From an uncultured Aeriscardovia sp. (GTDB taxonomy: Bacteria > Actinomycetota > Actinomycetes > Actinomycetales > Bifidobacteriaceae): 64,000 nucleotides of DNA. Shown in pieces: positions 9,588 through 19,140 of this stretch (position 1 is the first letter of the stretch; every line of letters starts with the position of its first letter). Where the stretch lies: the NCBI GenBank assembly GCA_903789525.1, contig CAIFER010000001.1, forward strand, positions 62,001 to 126,000, given 5' to 3'. The translations under genes were made by a program, and so were the position numbers. The notes under the pieces are model-generated. The model searched no databases and had not been told where the DNA came from. It was given only the letters and a program-made list of their open reading frames with translations.

Positions 9588-11690
9588 ATGGAAATCACGA
9601 ACGATACAGCTGATGAAATGTGGCTACGTGCAAGTGTGATGATGCGCAGAGCAAATCATCAGACGTTTGAAGTGAACGTAGATGCGACAGGAGAAGATGC
9701 GGTTTCGCTGCGTTTGCGGTCAGAAATCGTACAGTGGCTTAGAGCCCCACTTGTTTCAGATTCTGCTCATGCAACTGTGATTCTCCGTACTGTGACAGCT
9801 CAAGTTGCAGATGGTTTGAAATTGGAGGGACCAGCTGCAGACGAAGGATGGCATATTCATGTTCCAGCCCTTTCTGAACATGAGAAGGGAAAATCTTCTG
9901 ATCCTGTGATCATTGAATCGCCATCAACGCGTGGACTTCTTTACGGCTTTTATGCGTGGTTAGAAGGCGCTGTTCCTTCAGCTTCTATGAAGCCACAAGA
10001 TAAGATATCGTCGCCAGATCAACCGATTCGTATGCTGGACCAATGGGATCAATCTGATGGTTCTGTAGAACGTGGATATGCAGGAGAATCCATTTTTTAT
10101 GGCCGTTGGGGAAGTAATGTGCACTCCGAATTTGTGAATTTCCCGGATCGGGGAGCTCAAGATGTGTTCCGTGGGGATACAGATCGATTGATTGCTTATG
10201 CGCGATTCTGTGCTTCTGTTGGCATTAATGCGATTTGTTTGAATAACGTGAATGTACGCGGTTATGCGATTCGTTTTATTCAGGATCCGTGGCTTTCGCG
10301 GGTTGCTCAAATAGCCCATATTTTTGAATCATTCGGTCTCTCGGTCTTCCTATCCGTCAATTTCGCCGCTCCGCGTATTATCTCGGGGCTTTCGACTCTT
10401 GATCCATGTAATTCAGATGTTCAACAGTGGTGGGATAAAACCGTCGACCGCATTTATGAGAGAATTCCTCATTTCGGGGGATTTGTTGTCAAAGCAGATT
10501 CAGAAGGAGAACCGGGGCCTTATCAGTACGGGCGAACGCACGCTGACGGTGCCAATATGTTTGCTCGAGCACTTGCTCGCCATGGTGGAACGGTCATTTG
10601 GAGAGCTTTTGTTTACAACTCTCATACTGACTGGCGAGATAGATCTGCTGCTGCAGATCGAGCAAGAGCGGCATGGGAAAATTTCCATGATCTTGACGGC
10701 AAGTTTGCCAAGAATGCAGTTCTACAGGTGAAGTTCGGTCCAGTTGATTTCCAGACAAGCGAACCCTTGAATCCATTGTTCTTTGCAATGAAGCATACGA
10801 ATCTCATAATGGAATTCGAAGTTACAGCTGAGTACCTAGGTCATCAGATTGATCTCAATTTCCCACTTCCGCAATGGGAGCAGATGGCTTCGTGGCTCGT
10901 TGAGAAGAATGTACCCGTAAGTAAGACTCTGGGATTGTATGCTCCAAATCCTCAACTGACAGGTTTTGCAGCTGTTTCCAATGTCGGAATGGATTGGAAT
11001 TGGACTGGAAATCCGCTTGCACAGGCAAATCTATTCGGTTATGGGCGTTTTTGCTGGGACAATAACATACCGACTACTTCTGTGAGTGAGCAGTGGTCAG
11101 CTTTGACGTTCCCACGATGCGATCAGGATCATCAGAAAACGATCGCTCGTATGCTCGATCAATCTAATGAGATTTATAAGCACTATGCAGCACCGTTAGG
11201 CGTTGGATTCATGGTTAATCGAGATGGACATTACGGTCCTGGCCCGGATGATTATGAATTCTCACGCTGGGGAACATACCATTTTGCTGATCGTGATGGA
11301 ATCGGTGTCGACCGGACACAATCAAACGGAACTGGATATGTCGGACTTTACCCAGAGAAACAAGCGAAGATGTTTGAGAATCCGAATACGACACCTGACG
11401 ATGTCCTCCTTTTCTTCCACCACCTTCCATATGCATTCCGCATGAAAGACGGAAGAAGCCTCATTCAGCGTATCTATGACGATCATTTTGAGGGTGCTGC
11501 ACGTGTCGAAGATTTAATCCGGCAGTGGAATTCATGCAAGAAGTTTGTTGATGAATGTCGGTGGAAGGAAGTTTCTCATCGGCTATTGCTTCAGCAAGCA
11601 AACGCTTGTGAATGGCGAGATGAAATGTGCACTTTCTTGTATCGATTTAGTGGCATCAGCGATGAGCATGGCAGAAAGATCAACCGATAG
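9588..11690 (+). CDS. aguA: GH67 alpha-glucuronidase
   Basis: 700 aa; family features such as NYSRFYGRWGSN-like YGRWGSNVHSEFVNFPDRG, VKADSEGEPGPYQYGRTHADGANMFARAL, VLQVKFGPVDFQTSEPLNPLF, FHHLPYAFRMKDGRSLIQRIYDDHFEGA. Confidence 0.95.
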   Translation: MEITNDTADEMWLRASVMMRRANHQTFEVNVDATGEDAVSLRLRSEIVQWLRAPLVSDSAHATVILRTVTAQVADGLKLEGPAADEGWHIHVPALSEHEKGKSSDPVIIESPSTRGLLYGFYAWLEGAVPSASMKPQDKISSPDQPIRMLDQWDQSDGSVERGYAGESIFYGRWGSNVHSEFVNFPDRGAQDVFRGDTDRLIAYARFCASVGINAICLNNVNVRGYAIRFIQDPWLSRVAQIAHIFESFGLSVFLSVNFAAPRIISGLSTLDPCNSDVQQWWDKTVDRIYERIPHFGGFVVKADSEGEPGPYQYGRTHADGANMFARALARHGGTVIWRAFVYNSHTDWRDRSAAADRARAAWENFHDLDGKFAKNAVLQVKFGPVDFQTSEPLNPLFFAMKHTNLIMEFEVTAEYLGHQIDLNFPLPQWEQMASWLVEKNVPVSKTLGLYAPNPQLTGFAAVSNVGMDWNWTGNPLAQANLFGYGRFCWDNNIPTTSVSEQWSALTFPRCDQDHQKTIARMLDQSNEIYKHYAAPLGVGFMVNRDGHYGPGPDDYEFSRWGTYHFADRDGIGVDRTQSNGTGYVGLYPEKQAKMFENPNTTPDDVLLFFHHLPYAFRMKDGRSLIQRIYDDHFEGAARVEDLIRQWNSCKKFVDECRWKEVSHRLLLQQANACEWRDEMCTFLYRFSGISDEHGRKINR

Positions 11691-11752
11691 ATACATCGTA
11701 AGAGGCCAGAAATTTGACAAGACGAATAAAGACAGAGAAGAAAGCGACAATC

Positions 11753-13675
11753 ATGCCTGAGGCAGTGAATTGTTCTACGCTCACCTTAGCGCGCTGGATC
11801 TCGGATTCAGCAATTTTGCAACGCGACAAACCTATTGTGCTGAGAGGTACTGCGACTCCAGGAGAGGAAGTGCGTGCCCAGATCGACAGCGGAGAAATGT
11901 TAGCGGTGCGAGCTGATGGACACGGTAATTGGAAGCTTATCCTCCCAGCACACGCCGCAGGAGGTCCACATGAGCTGACGATCGAATCTGGAAATGAAAA
12001 GCGCACTATCTCAGATGTTCTTTTTGGCGATGTCATCGTGCTCGGTGGGCAATCCAATATGCAATTGTGGATGGGTCGACTCATTTCGCGCTATCCGCAT
12101 GAACTTGGTCAAGCATCAGATACGTCAGTTCGATTCTTTCATATCTGTGAGGATGAGAATTTCTCTGGACCTGCTGAATTCTTAAATTCAGGCAAATGGC
12201 TTGTTGAGGGGAGAGATGATCTCTCCGGGGAATCTGGAATCGGCTACTTTTGTGCTCAGAGGCTACGACGCGAACGTCCTGATGTACCCATTGGCCTGAT
12301 TGAGACAGCACTAGGTGGAACGCCGATTGAGCCATGGATTGATGAAAAGAGTTTACGCCACCTTGGACGAGATATGAGCTTACTGGATGCCTATAGGCAG
12401 CCGGGGTATCCTCAGGCTCGAATGGCAGCTTATCACCATGCTTTCGATGAGTGGATTGCATCTGTCAATAATCTTGATCGCGGAATTGTAGAGAAATGGA
12501 ATGCCCCTGGATATGACGATTCACAATGGGATTCCGTCAGTCTTGCTGAAGCAACCACCGAGAGCGATATGTTCAGACAGCCTGGGACGGTGTGGATGCG
12601 TCGAAAGATTATTCTTCCCGACGACCAGCTCGACTCGCGTATACTTCTTCGCCTTGGAACGATTGTCGATGCAGATGAGTGTTGGGTCAATGGGCATTTA
12701 ATTGGTCAAACAGCTTATCGCTATCCGCCGCGTGATTATGTGATCGAACATGCTTCTCGTATCCTTCAGATCACGCTTCGAATTCGTGTCGACGGCACTG
12801 TCAATGGTGGTCTCACTACCGGCAAAGAGCATTCCCTGTGTGTTCAGACAGTTGATGATCAGCAAAAAGGAACATGGAGCCAGCTGATTGATTTAGACAA
12901 GGGTGAGTGGAAAGTACGCCGTGGAGCCAGAGTCTGGTCAGCACCTGTTCAGCCGTTTGCTAGCCGGGTTCCTTGTGGATGCTTCAACGCGATGATCGCA
13001 CCTCTCGAGGAACTGAGATGCTCGGCAATCGTGTGGTATCAAGGTGAATCGAGTGCAACTCGTGGTCCGGAAGGTTACGGTAAAGCGATGCTTGCTCTCG
13101 TGCGAACCTGGCGGTCAGTTTTTAAAGATTCCGAGCTGCCATTTGTTGAAGTTCAGTTACCAAATATCGGATTTGAAGCTAGAGGTTGGGCACGGTTGCG
13201 AAATGAGCAACGTGCAATTCTTGCACTCAACAATACGGCAATGGTGGTCACTCTCGGATTAGGCGAGAACAACGATTTGCACCCAACTAACAAAGACGGA
13301 GTTGCCGCGCACATTGTCTGGGCGCTCGATTCGCTTATTTATCATGCTCCGCACTCGCCATCTGGACCACAAATTGCTTCAGTTAAGCAATCGCAAGGAC
13401 GTATTCGTGTTCGGTGGACATGTTGTGACAAGGGATTGAAAGAAATCGAACCACTCAAAGTCGAGATTATTGAGCCTGGGAAAGCACCACTGTGTATGCC
13501 AGCTCACATTGTTTCGCCTGATGAGATGGATATCCCACTTGATTGCGATGTTGTCTTGCCTCCGGGCACACTCGTGCGGTTCCAATGGGCGGATGCACCG
13601 CATTTGTGTTTGGAAAACGGGTGCGGACAAGGCGCAACACCATTTGAAGAACGGCTAGAAGGTGAAGTGCAATGA
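11753..13675 (+). CDS. Sialate O-acetylesterase-like SGNH carbohydrate esterase
   Basis: VLGGQSNMQLWMGR nucleophile block, IGLIETALGGTPIEPWID, VWYQGESSATRG, LGENNDLHPTNK. ATG at 11753 preferred over the TTG at 11714. Confidence 0.88.
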   Translation: MPEAVNCSTLTLARWISDSAILQRDKPIVLRGTATPGEEVRAQIDSGEMLAVRADGHGNWKLILPAHAAGGPHELTIESGNEKRTISDVLFGDVIVLGGQSNMQLWMGRLISRYPHELGQASDTSVRFFHICEDENFSGPAEFLNSGKWLVEGRDDLSGESGIGYFCAQRLRRERPDVPIGLIETALGGTPIEPWIDEKSLRHLGRDMSLLDAYRQPGYPQARMAAYHHAFDEWIASVNNLDRGIVEKWNAPGYDDSQWDSVSLAEATTESDMFRQPGTVWMRRKIILPDDQLDSRILLRLGTIVDADECWVNGHLIGQTAYRYPPRDYVIEHASRILQITLRIRVDGTVNGGLTTGKEHSLCVQTVDDQQKGTWSQLIDLDKGEWKVRRGARVWSAPVQPFASRVPCGCFNAMIAPLEELRCSAIVWYQGESSATRGPEGYGKAMLALVRTWRSVFKDSELPFVEVQLPNIGFEARGWARLRNEQRAILALNNTAMVVTLGLGENNDLHPTNKDGVAAHIVWALDSLIYHAPHSPSGPQIASVKQSQGRIRVRWTCCDKGLKEIEPLKVEIIEPGKAPLCMPAHIVSPDEMDIPLDCDVVLPPGTLVRFQWADAPHLCLENGCGQGATPFEERLEGEVQ

Positions 13676-16062
13676 GACGTGTAATAAACATCATGGACTC
13701 ATGGGAACTGAGTTTCGGTGAAAAACCAGCACCACGAGGGAAGGGCACACCTATCAGCCTCCCATATGATTGGGCAATTCATCGGCCTATTAAGCATCCA
13801 ATGGACTGGGGAGTTGATCAAGCTTTCCGAGATTGGTGGGGAGTCGGCTGGTTTCGTCGCGCTCTGAGTATTCCCACCGTTGAACAAGGGCGACGTTATT
13901 TCCTTGACTTTGACGGGGTCTACGAAAATGCTTGTATCTGGGTTAACTCTCATCTCGTTGGTTCTCAGGCATATGGATATTCTCCATTTCGCCTCGATAT
14001 AACACGTGCATTGAAGCCGGGCGACAACGACTTGCTGATTCGTGTTTCTAACACGCAAGCACCGACTGATCGTTGGTATTCAGGAGCAGGCATTTACAGA
14101 ACAGTACGTTTGATGGACCTGCCAGAGAATCACTTCGATGAGAGGGACATCATTATCACTTACTCATCAGTTCGGGACAGCCAGCCTGTTGATGTCACAG
14201 TTCGCTCAGAATCAACTTCTCCTCTTAGCCCACGCAATGTTCATCTTCAGCTTGTTGATCGAGAAGGAAAGTCAGTTGCTGATGCAGATGGAAACCTTCA
14301 AGAGGGTATAACTGTTCAGATTCCTACTGTTCGGGCGTGGAGTGCTGAGAATCCATATCTTTACACGTTAGGTCTCAGTACAGCTGATGACAGTATCAGC
14401 ATGAAAATTGGTGTCAGAACGGTTGACTTCGATGCACGGCGAGGAATGATCGTCAACGGTCATAAAGTCATTTTCCGAGGTGTATGCCTCCATCAAGATG
14501 CCGGTAGCCTCGGGTCTGCCTCAACGGCCTCGATTCTACGTTCTCGTCTGATGGAGCTGAAAGCGATGGGTGTCAATGGGCTGCGTCTTGCTCATCATGC
14601 TCATCCGCGACAAATGCTTGATTTAGCAGACGAACTGGGATTCTACGTATACGCGGAGCCTTTCGATAAGTGGAAATCTGGACATTACCGACGGTATTTC
14701 GATGATGGATGGAACAAGGATCTGACGGCTCTCATTCGTCGCGATCGCAATCGTCCGTCTGTGGTCATGTGGGGAGTGGGCAACGAAGTCGAAAATCAGG
14801 CGAAAGACTCTATGCTCACTATTCTGCGTCAGCTTGTTTCTCGTGTTCACCAGCTTGATTCCACTCGGCCAGTTGGATGTGCGATGAGCCCTCATTTCCA
14901 ACGAGAAACTGCTGATACGGCATCAAATGAAGGCATCATTCAGGCGACTGATGATCATGTAGCCGATCAAGAGATCACTGATCCGGATGAACGTGTAGAA
15001 CGCATAGCACGTATTGCCCGAGTGACAGATGTGACTGTCTTAAACTATGCAGAACAGTGGTACGACAAAGTTCACGCAGCAATCCCTGATAAGCCCATCT
15101 TCGCTTCTGAGGTGTACCAGTGGTTCCAGGGTCACGAATTGCAGATGCAAGATTATCTACAAAAGAATCCGTCGCTTGTTCCGTTGTCTTGCCCTTGGGT
15201 CATTGGCGGATGCATCTGGGCTGGATTTGATTATCTTGGCGAATCTATGGGTTGGCCATCTCAAGGCTGGTCAGGTGCGCTCATTCGTACTGATGGTAGG
15301 CCGAAGGCAGGCTACTGGGTTCTCAAATCTTACTGGACAAGTAAAGAAGACCATCCTTTCGTGCGCTTTATGGTCGCGGATTATTCACAGCCAGATGAAA
15401 ATGTGAAAGAACATTGGGATATCCCTCCCTTTGTCCATCACTGGGAATTCCCGTCTATTCGCAAGCGGGTAGTGCCATACATGGTGGCTACAAACTGTGA
15501 CGAAATACGTATTTGGGATTCCGGCCGAGAAATTTATGTACCGCCAGTCTCTAGCTTCCCTAATCACGTTGTGACAGGTTATTTGCCATATCAACCTGGC
15601 GAGTTGAAAGTGATCGGTTTCGTTGGAGGACGTCAAGTGTGCTCGGATATCCTTCATACACCTGGACCAGCTGTACGACTCCGATTCATTGATCCACTCA
15701 CTGGTTCTCCGCTGAGCGAAGTTCAAGAAATCAATGCAAACGAGGGTGGGGAGCATATGCTCAACGTCCAAGCCATTGATGCTGAGGGAAATCCTGTATT
15801 TAACGAATTTGCTCCAGTCCAATTCTCTGTTTCTGGTGCCGTTGAGTTGGTCTCTGTGGACAACGGTTGCTTGTTAGCAGGAGATCCCTATGAACCGGAT
15901 AGTACTCATCTCTGGCAGGGGGGAGCAGCATGTGTCATTCGTGTACGCCACAGCTCTCGGAATGCTGATGGTGAATCACAGGCTAATCGTGCAATTGTAC
16001 GCGTTGATAGTCCTGGAATGATACCAAGTCAGCAAATCGTCATTGTGAGGGAAGGACGGTGA
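13672..16062 (+). CDS. Glycoside hydrolase family 2 protein
   Basis: 796 aa; sugar-binding N-terminus (LPYDWAI...WFRRALSIP), VVMWGVGNEVENQ acid/base motif, ASEVYQWFQGHE candidate nucleophile region; 4-nt overlap with upstream esterase. Confidence 0.92.
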   Translation: MRRVINIMDSWELSFGEKPAPRGKGTPISLPYDWAIHRPIKHPMDWGVDQAFRDWWGVGWFRRALSIPTVEQGRRYFLDFDGVYENACIWVNSHLVGSQAYGYSPFRLDITRALKPGDNDLLIRVSNTQAPTDRWYSGAGIYRTVRLMDLPENHFDERDIIITYSSVRDSQPVDVTVRSESTSPLSPRNVHLQLVDREGKSVADADGNLQEGITVQIPTVRAWSAENPYLYTLGLSTADDSISMKIGVRTVDFDARRGMIVNGHKVIFRGVCLHQDAGSLGSASTASILRSRLMELKAMGVNGLRLAHHAHPRQMLDLADELGFYVYAEPFDKWKSGHYRRYFDDGWNKDLTALIRRDRNRPSVVMWGVGNEVENQAKDSMLTILRQLVSRVHQLDSTRPVGCAMSPHFQRETADTASNEGIIQATDDHVADQEITDPDERVERIARIARVTDVTVLNYAEQWYDKVHAAIPDKPIFASEVYQWFQGHELQMQDYLQKNPSLVPLSCPWVIGGCIWAGFDYLGESMGWPSQGWSGALIRTDGRPKAGYWVLKSYWTSKEDHPFVRFMVADYSQPDENVKEHWDIPPFVHHWEFPSIRKRVVPYMVATNCDEIRIWDSGREIYVPPVSSFPNHVVTGYLPYQPGELKVIGFVGGRQVCSDILHTPGPAVRLRFIDPLTGSPLSEVQEINANEGGEHMLNVQAIDAEGNPVFNEFAPVQFSVSGAVELVSVDNGCLLAGDPYEPDSTHLWQGGAACVIRVRHSSRNADGESQANRAIVRVDSPGMIPSQQIVIVREGR

Positions 16063-16066
16063 TCAC

Positions 16067-17212
16067 ATGCATATTGGATTTCGATGGTATGGAGAGGGTA
16101 ACGACACTGTTAGTCTCGATGACATCCGTCAAATACCGGGTGTGGAAACTATTGTTTGGAGTTTACAACGTAAACCTGCCGGATTGGCATGGAGCTCAGA
16201 TGAAATTCACCATGCTCTGCACGTTATTGAATCACTGAGCCCTAGTGACGAGGAACGAGGAATCACTCGTTCGTTCAACGGCAACGTTGTCGAATCTGTT
16301 AATGTACATGAATCAATTAAGTCAGGGAAAACCGTTCTTGGATTGTCCCGTGATGAGGCACTGGATCATTATCGGACCACAATTGCCAATTTAGGAAAAG
16401 CTGGCATCAAAGTTGTGACATATAACTTCATGCCTGTCTTTGATTGGTTGCGAACTGATCTGTATCATCCGCTTCCTGATGGCTCTACAGCTATGTACTA
16501 CGATGCCGCAAAGGTTTCGAGACTCACTGATCCATCCATTTTGGTTGACCGAATGCTTTCCAGCGGTGGGAAACTGACCTTAACGGGATGGGAGCCAGAG
16601 CGTCTCGCTCATTTGCCTGAGCTCATCACTGCGTATGAGGGAATGACACGCACACAATATTTGAAGAATTATCAGACTTTCCTTGACGCTGTTATTCCAG
16701 TGTGCGAAAAATACGATGTTCGTCTTGCCGTCCACCCGGATGATCCGTCCTTTGATCTGTTCGGTTGGCCACGTGTTGTCAGCACGCAAGAGGGGATCAA
16801 AAAGGTTCTCTCGCTGAATTCCAGTCAATACAACGGATTGTGTCTATGCATCGGATCATTCTCCTCCCGGAAAGGGAATGATGCGGTTCAAGCGGTTCAC
16901 GCATTCATGGATCGCATCTATTTCACTCATGTGCGCAACATCAAATTCACTGACCCTCAGGGCAGCTTCACCGAAGTCGCTTGCCGGGCATCAGAAGGCG
17001 ATGTTGACACTGCTTCTGTAATGAGAGAATATGCGGAACACAATTACCAGTGGTATATACGCCCTGATCATGGCCGGCATTTGTGGAATGAGAATGAACT
17101 AAAACATCGACCACGTCCAGGGTACGGATTGTATGATCGCGCTCTCTCTATTCAATACATTCTTGGTCTCTGGGATGCATTTCGTATGGATATTGAGGGA
17201 CGAAAATCATGA
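16067..17212 (+). CDS. uxuA: Mannonate dehydratase
   Basis: 381 aa; MHIGFRWYGEGNDTVSLDDIRQIPGV, KVVTYNFMPVFDWLRTDL, LAVHPDDPSFDLFGWPRVVS, YIRPDHGRHLW. Confidence 0.96.
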   Translation: MHIGFRWYGEGNDTVSLDDIRQIPGVETIVWSLQRKPAGLAWSSDEIHHALHVIESLSPSDEERGITRSFNGNVVESVNVHESIKSGKTVLGLSRDEALDHYRTTIANLGKAGIKVVTYNFMPVFDWLRTDLYHPLPDGSTAMYYDAAKVSRLTDPSILVDRMLSSGGKLTLTGWEPERLAHLPELITAYEGMTRTQYLKNYQTFLDAVIPVCEKYDVRLAVHPDDPSFDLFGWPRVVSTQEGIKKVLSLNSSQYNGLCLCIGSFSSRKGNDAVQAVHAFMDRIYFTHVRNIKFTDPQGSFTEVACRASEGDVDTASVMREYAEHNYQWYIRPDHGRHLWNENELKHRPRPGYGLYDRALSIQYILGLWDAFRMDIEGRKS

Positions 17213-18228
17213 CCAGTACAGTTCCATCACATCGAATTCTACTGGCCGGTGAAGCTATGGCTCTCTTTGCCGCGCGCAAAGAAGGTACTCTTGCTGCAGC
17301 AACAGACTTTCATGAGTCAGTAGCTGGCGCTGAGCTGAATGTCGCTATCGGGTTAAGACGACTTGGTCAATCTCCCTTGTTCGTCACTCGGTTGGGATCT
17401 GATGTTTTTGCTAGCCGTATTCGCCATCTTCTCGAACAGAATGAGTTAGAGACGGATGGTCTTCTAACCGACACAACAGCATCTACTGGCTTCATGCTCA
17501 AATCCAGAGTTCAGCGCGGAGACCCCGCAACTGCCTATTTCCGAGCTGGTTCAGCTGCATCACATTTGAGTCCTGATGATATCGATTCCATTCCCTTCCA
17601 ATCGGTTTGCGCGATTCATCTAACTGGCGTTCTCCCTGCACTCTCGGATTCATGCCGTTGGTTTTGCCGAGATCTTGCTGCTCGTGCGGTAGTGCCAGGA
17701 GTATGTGCATTTGCAGCACCTGCACGCGGTCGGTATTTTCTTAGCTTTGACCCTAATCTGCGGCCATCTTTGTGGCCGAATCATCGGATCATGATCAGAG
17801 AGTTACGTCGATTGTGTGCGAGTGCAGATCTTGTTCTTCCTGGAATTGGGGAAGCAAAACAGCTTGTCGGAACAGACGATCCTCATGAAGCGGTGTCTCG
17901 ATTCTGTAAGCTCGGGGCGCGAGCAGTCATTCTCAAGTGCGGGCCTGCAGGGGTATATGTCCGCGAATGCGATGGAGCAGAAACGTGGGTGCCGGGTTTC
18001 CATGTGGATCATGTACTTGACACTGTCGGAGCAGGAGATGGATTTGCTGCAGGTGTTCTTTCAGCACTTGCAGAAGGAAAAACATTTGTACAAGCAGCAG
18101 AACGTGGATGCGCAGTCGGAGCGATTCAAACGCAAAGTTACTCAGACAATGAGGGACTGCCAACCACTCAGCAGCTTGATTATTTTATGAAAACTCATCA
18201 ACGAACAGTACGAAAGGAAAATCAATGA
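17209..18228 (+). CDS. kdgK: 2-dehydro-3-deoxygluconate kinase (PfkB family)
   Basis: 339 aa; VAGAELNVAIGLRRLG, DTVGAGDGFAAGVLSAL signature; overlaps uxuA by ATGA. Confidence 0.92.
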   Translation: MTSTVPSHRILLAGEAMALFAARKEGTLAAATDFHESVAGAELNVAIGLRRLGQSPLFVTRLGSDVFASRIRHLLEQNELETDGLLTDTTASTGFMLKSRVQRGDPATAYFRAGSAASHLSPDDIDSIPFQSVCAIHLTGVLPALSDSCRWFCRDLAARAVVPGVCAFAAPARGRYFLSFDPNLRPSLWPNHRIMIRELRRLCASADLVLPGIGEAKQLVGTDDPHEAVSRFCKLGARAVILKCGPAGVYVRECDGAETWVPGFHVDHVLDTVGAGDGFAAGVLSALAEGKTFVQAAERGCAVGAIQTQSYSDNEGLPTTQQLDYFMKTHQRTVRKENQ

Positions 18229-19013
18229 TGATTACAGAAGATATCAATGGAGAACAGAGCATAGATTCCAGTGCTGCAATTAAACCAGTCAGCGATCAGG
18301 ATACGTCTACTGCCTTCGATTCGGTACTTTCTTCCGAACTTCTTACACCTCGCATTGGCAACACAGCGAAGATTGCATATCTTCAGAAGTTGGGCATTGT
18401 CCCACTCGTCACTATTCATGAATCTAGTGAAGCTGTTCCGCTTGCTCATGCTCTTTCTCAGGGAGGAGTTCCCGTTGCCGAGGTCACTTTCCGTTCTTCT
18501 GCAGCAGAAGAGGGTATGCGCCAAATTCACCGTCATGTTCCAAATATGATGTTACTTGCCGGAACCGTTCACAGTGTCGATCAGGCTCGTCGTGCTCTTG
18601 ATGCTGGATGCGTTGGAATTATCACTCCGGCCTTCCAAGAGGATGTTGTTGATTGGTGTCTCAATGAAGGTGTCCTTGTCATGCCAGGAACAGCGAGTCC
18701 TACTGAGGTTGAAATGGCATGGGATCGTGGGCTGCGCTACGTTAAATTCTTTCCAGCGGCAGCTTACGGAGGAGTTAAAACATTACGCTCGCTTGCTGGG
18801 CCATACTCTGAAATGCATTTCTTGCCGACCGGTGGTATTGGATTGACTGATATAGCAGACTATCTTTCTCTTCCGAATGTCTTTGCAGTCGGTGGTTCTT
18901 TTGCTGTTCCAGCAGCGTTGCAAACCGCTCATGATTGGGAAGGTATTGTACAGCGGTGTCAAAGTGCTCGTGCGATTGCACAGTCTACCATTAAGGACAA
19001 GTCTCGCCGCTGA
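18225..19013 (+). CDS. eda: 2-dehydro-3-deoxy-phosphogluconate (KDPG) aldolase with ~45-aa N-terminal extension
   Basis: GTVHSVDQARRALDAGCVGIITPAF, RYVKFFPAAAYGG (Schiff-base Lys), FLPTGGIGLTDIADYLSLPNVFAVGGS; overlaps kdgK stop. Confidence 0.93.
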   Translation: MMITEDINGEQSIDSSAAIKPVSDQDTSTAFDSVLSSELLTPRIGNTAKIAYLQKLGIVPLVTIHESSEAVPLAHALSQGGVPVAEVTFRSSAAEEGMRQIHRHVPNMMLLAGTVHSVDQARRALDAGCVGIITPAFQEDVVDWCLNEGVLVMPGTASPTEVEMAWDRGLRYVKFFPAAAYGGVKTLRSLAGPYSEMHFLPTGGIGLTDIADYLSLPNVFAVGGSFAVPAALQTAHDWEGIVQRCQSARAIAQSTIKDKSRR

Positions 19014-19035
19014 TCAGTATGTAAAGATACGAAAT

Positions 19036-19077
19036 CGCGCCTCTCTCGCAGAAATGTGGGGGAGGCGCGTTGCGTTT
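19036..19077 (+). terminator. Rho-independent-like terminator of the uronate locus
   Basis: CGCGCCTC (19036-19043) / GAGGCGCG (19062-19069) followed by ttgcgtttt. Confidence 0.65.
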
Positions 19078-19140
19078 TAGTTATTGAGTTATCCTATTAA
19101 CCAATTTTTCAGTTACTCAGTAACTCCGTTACTTCATTAT

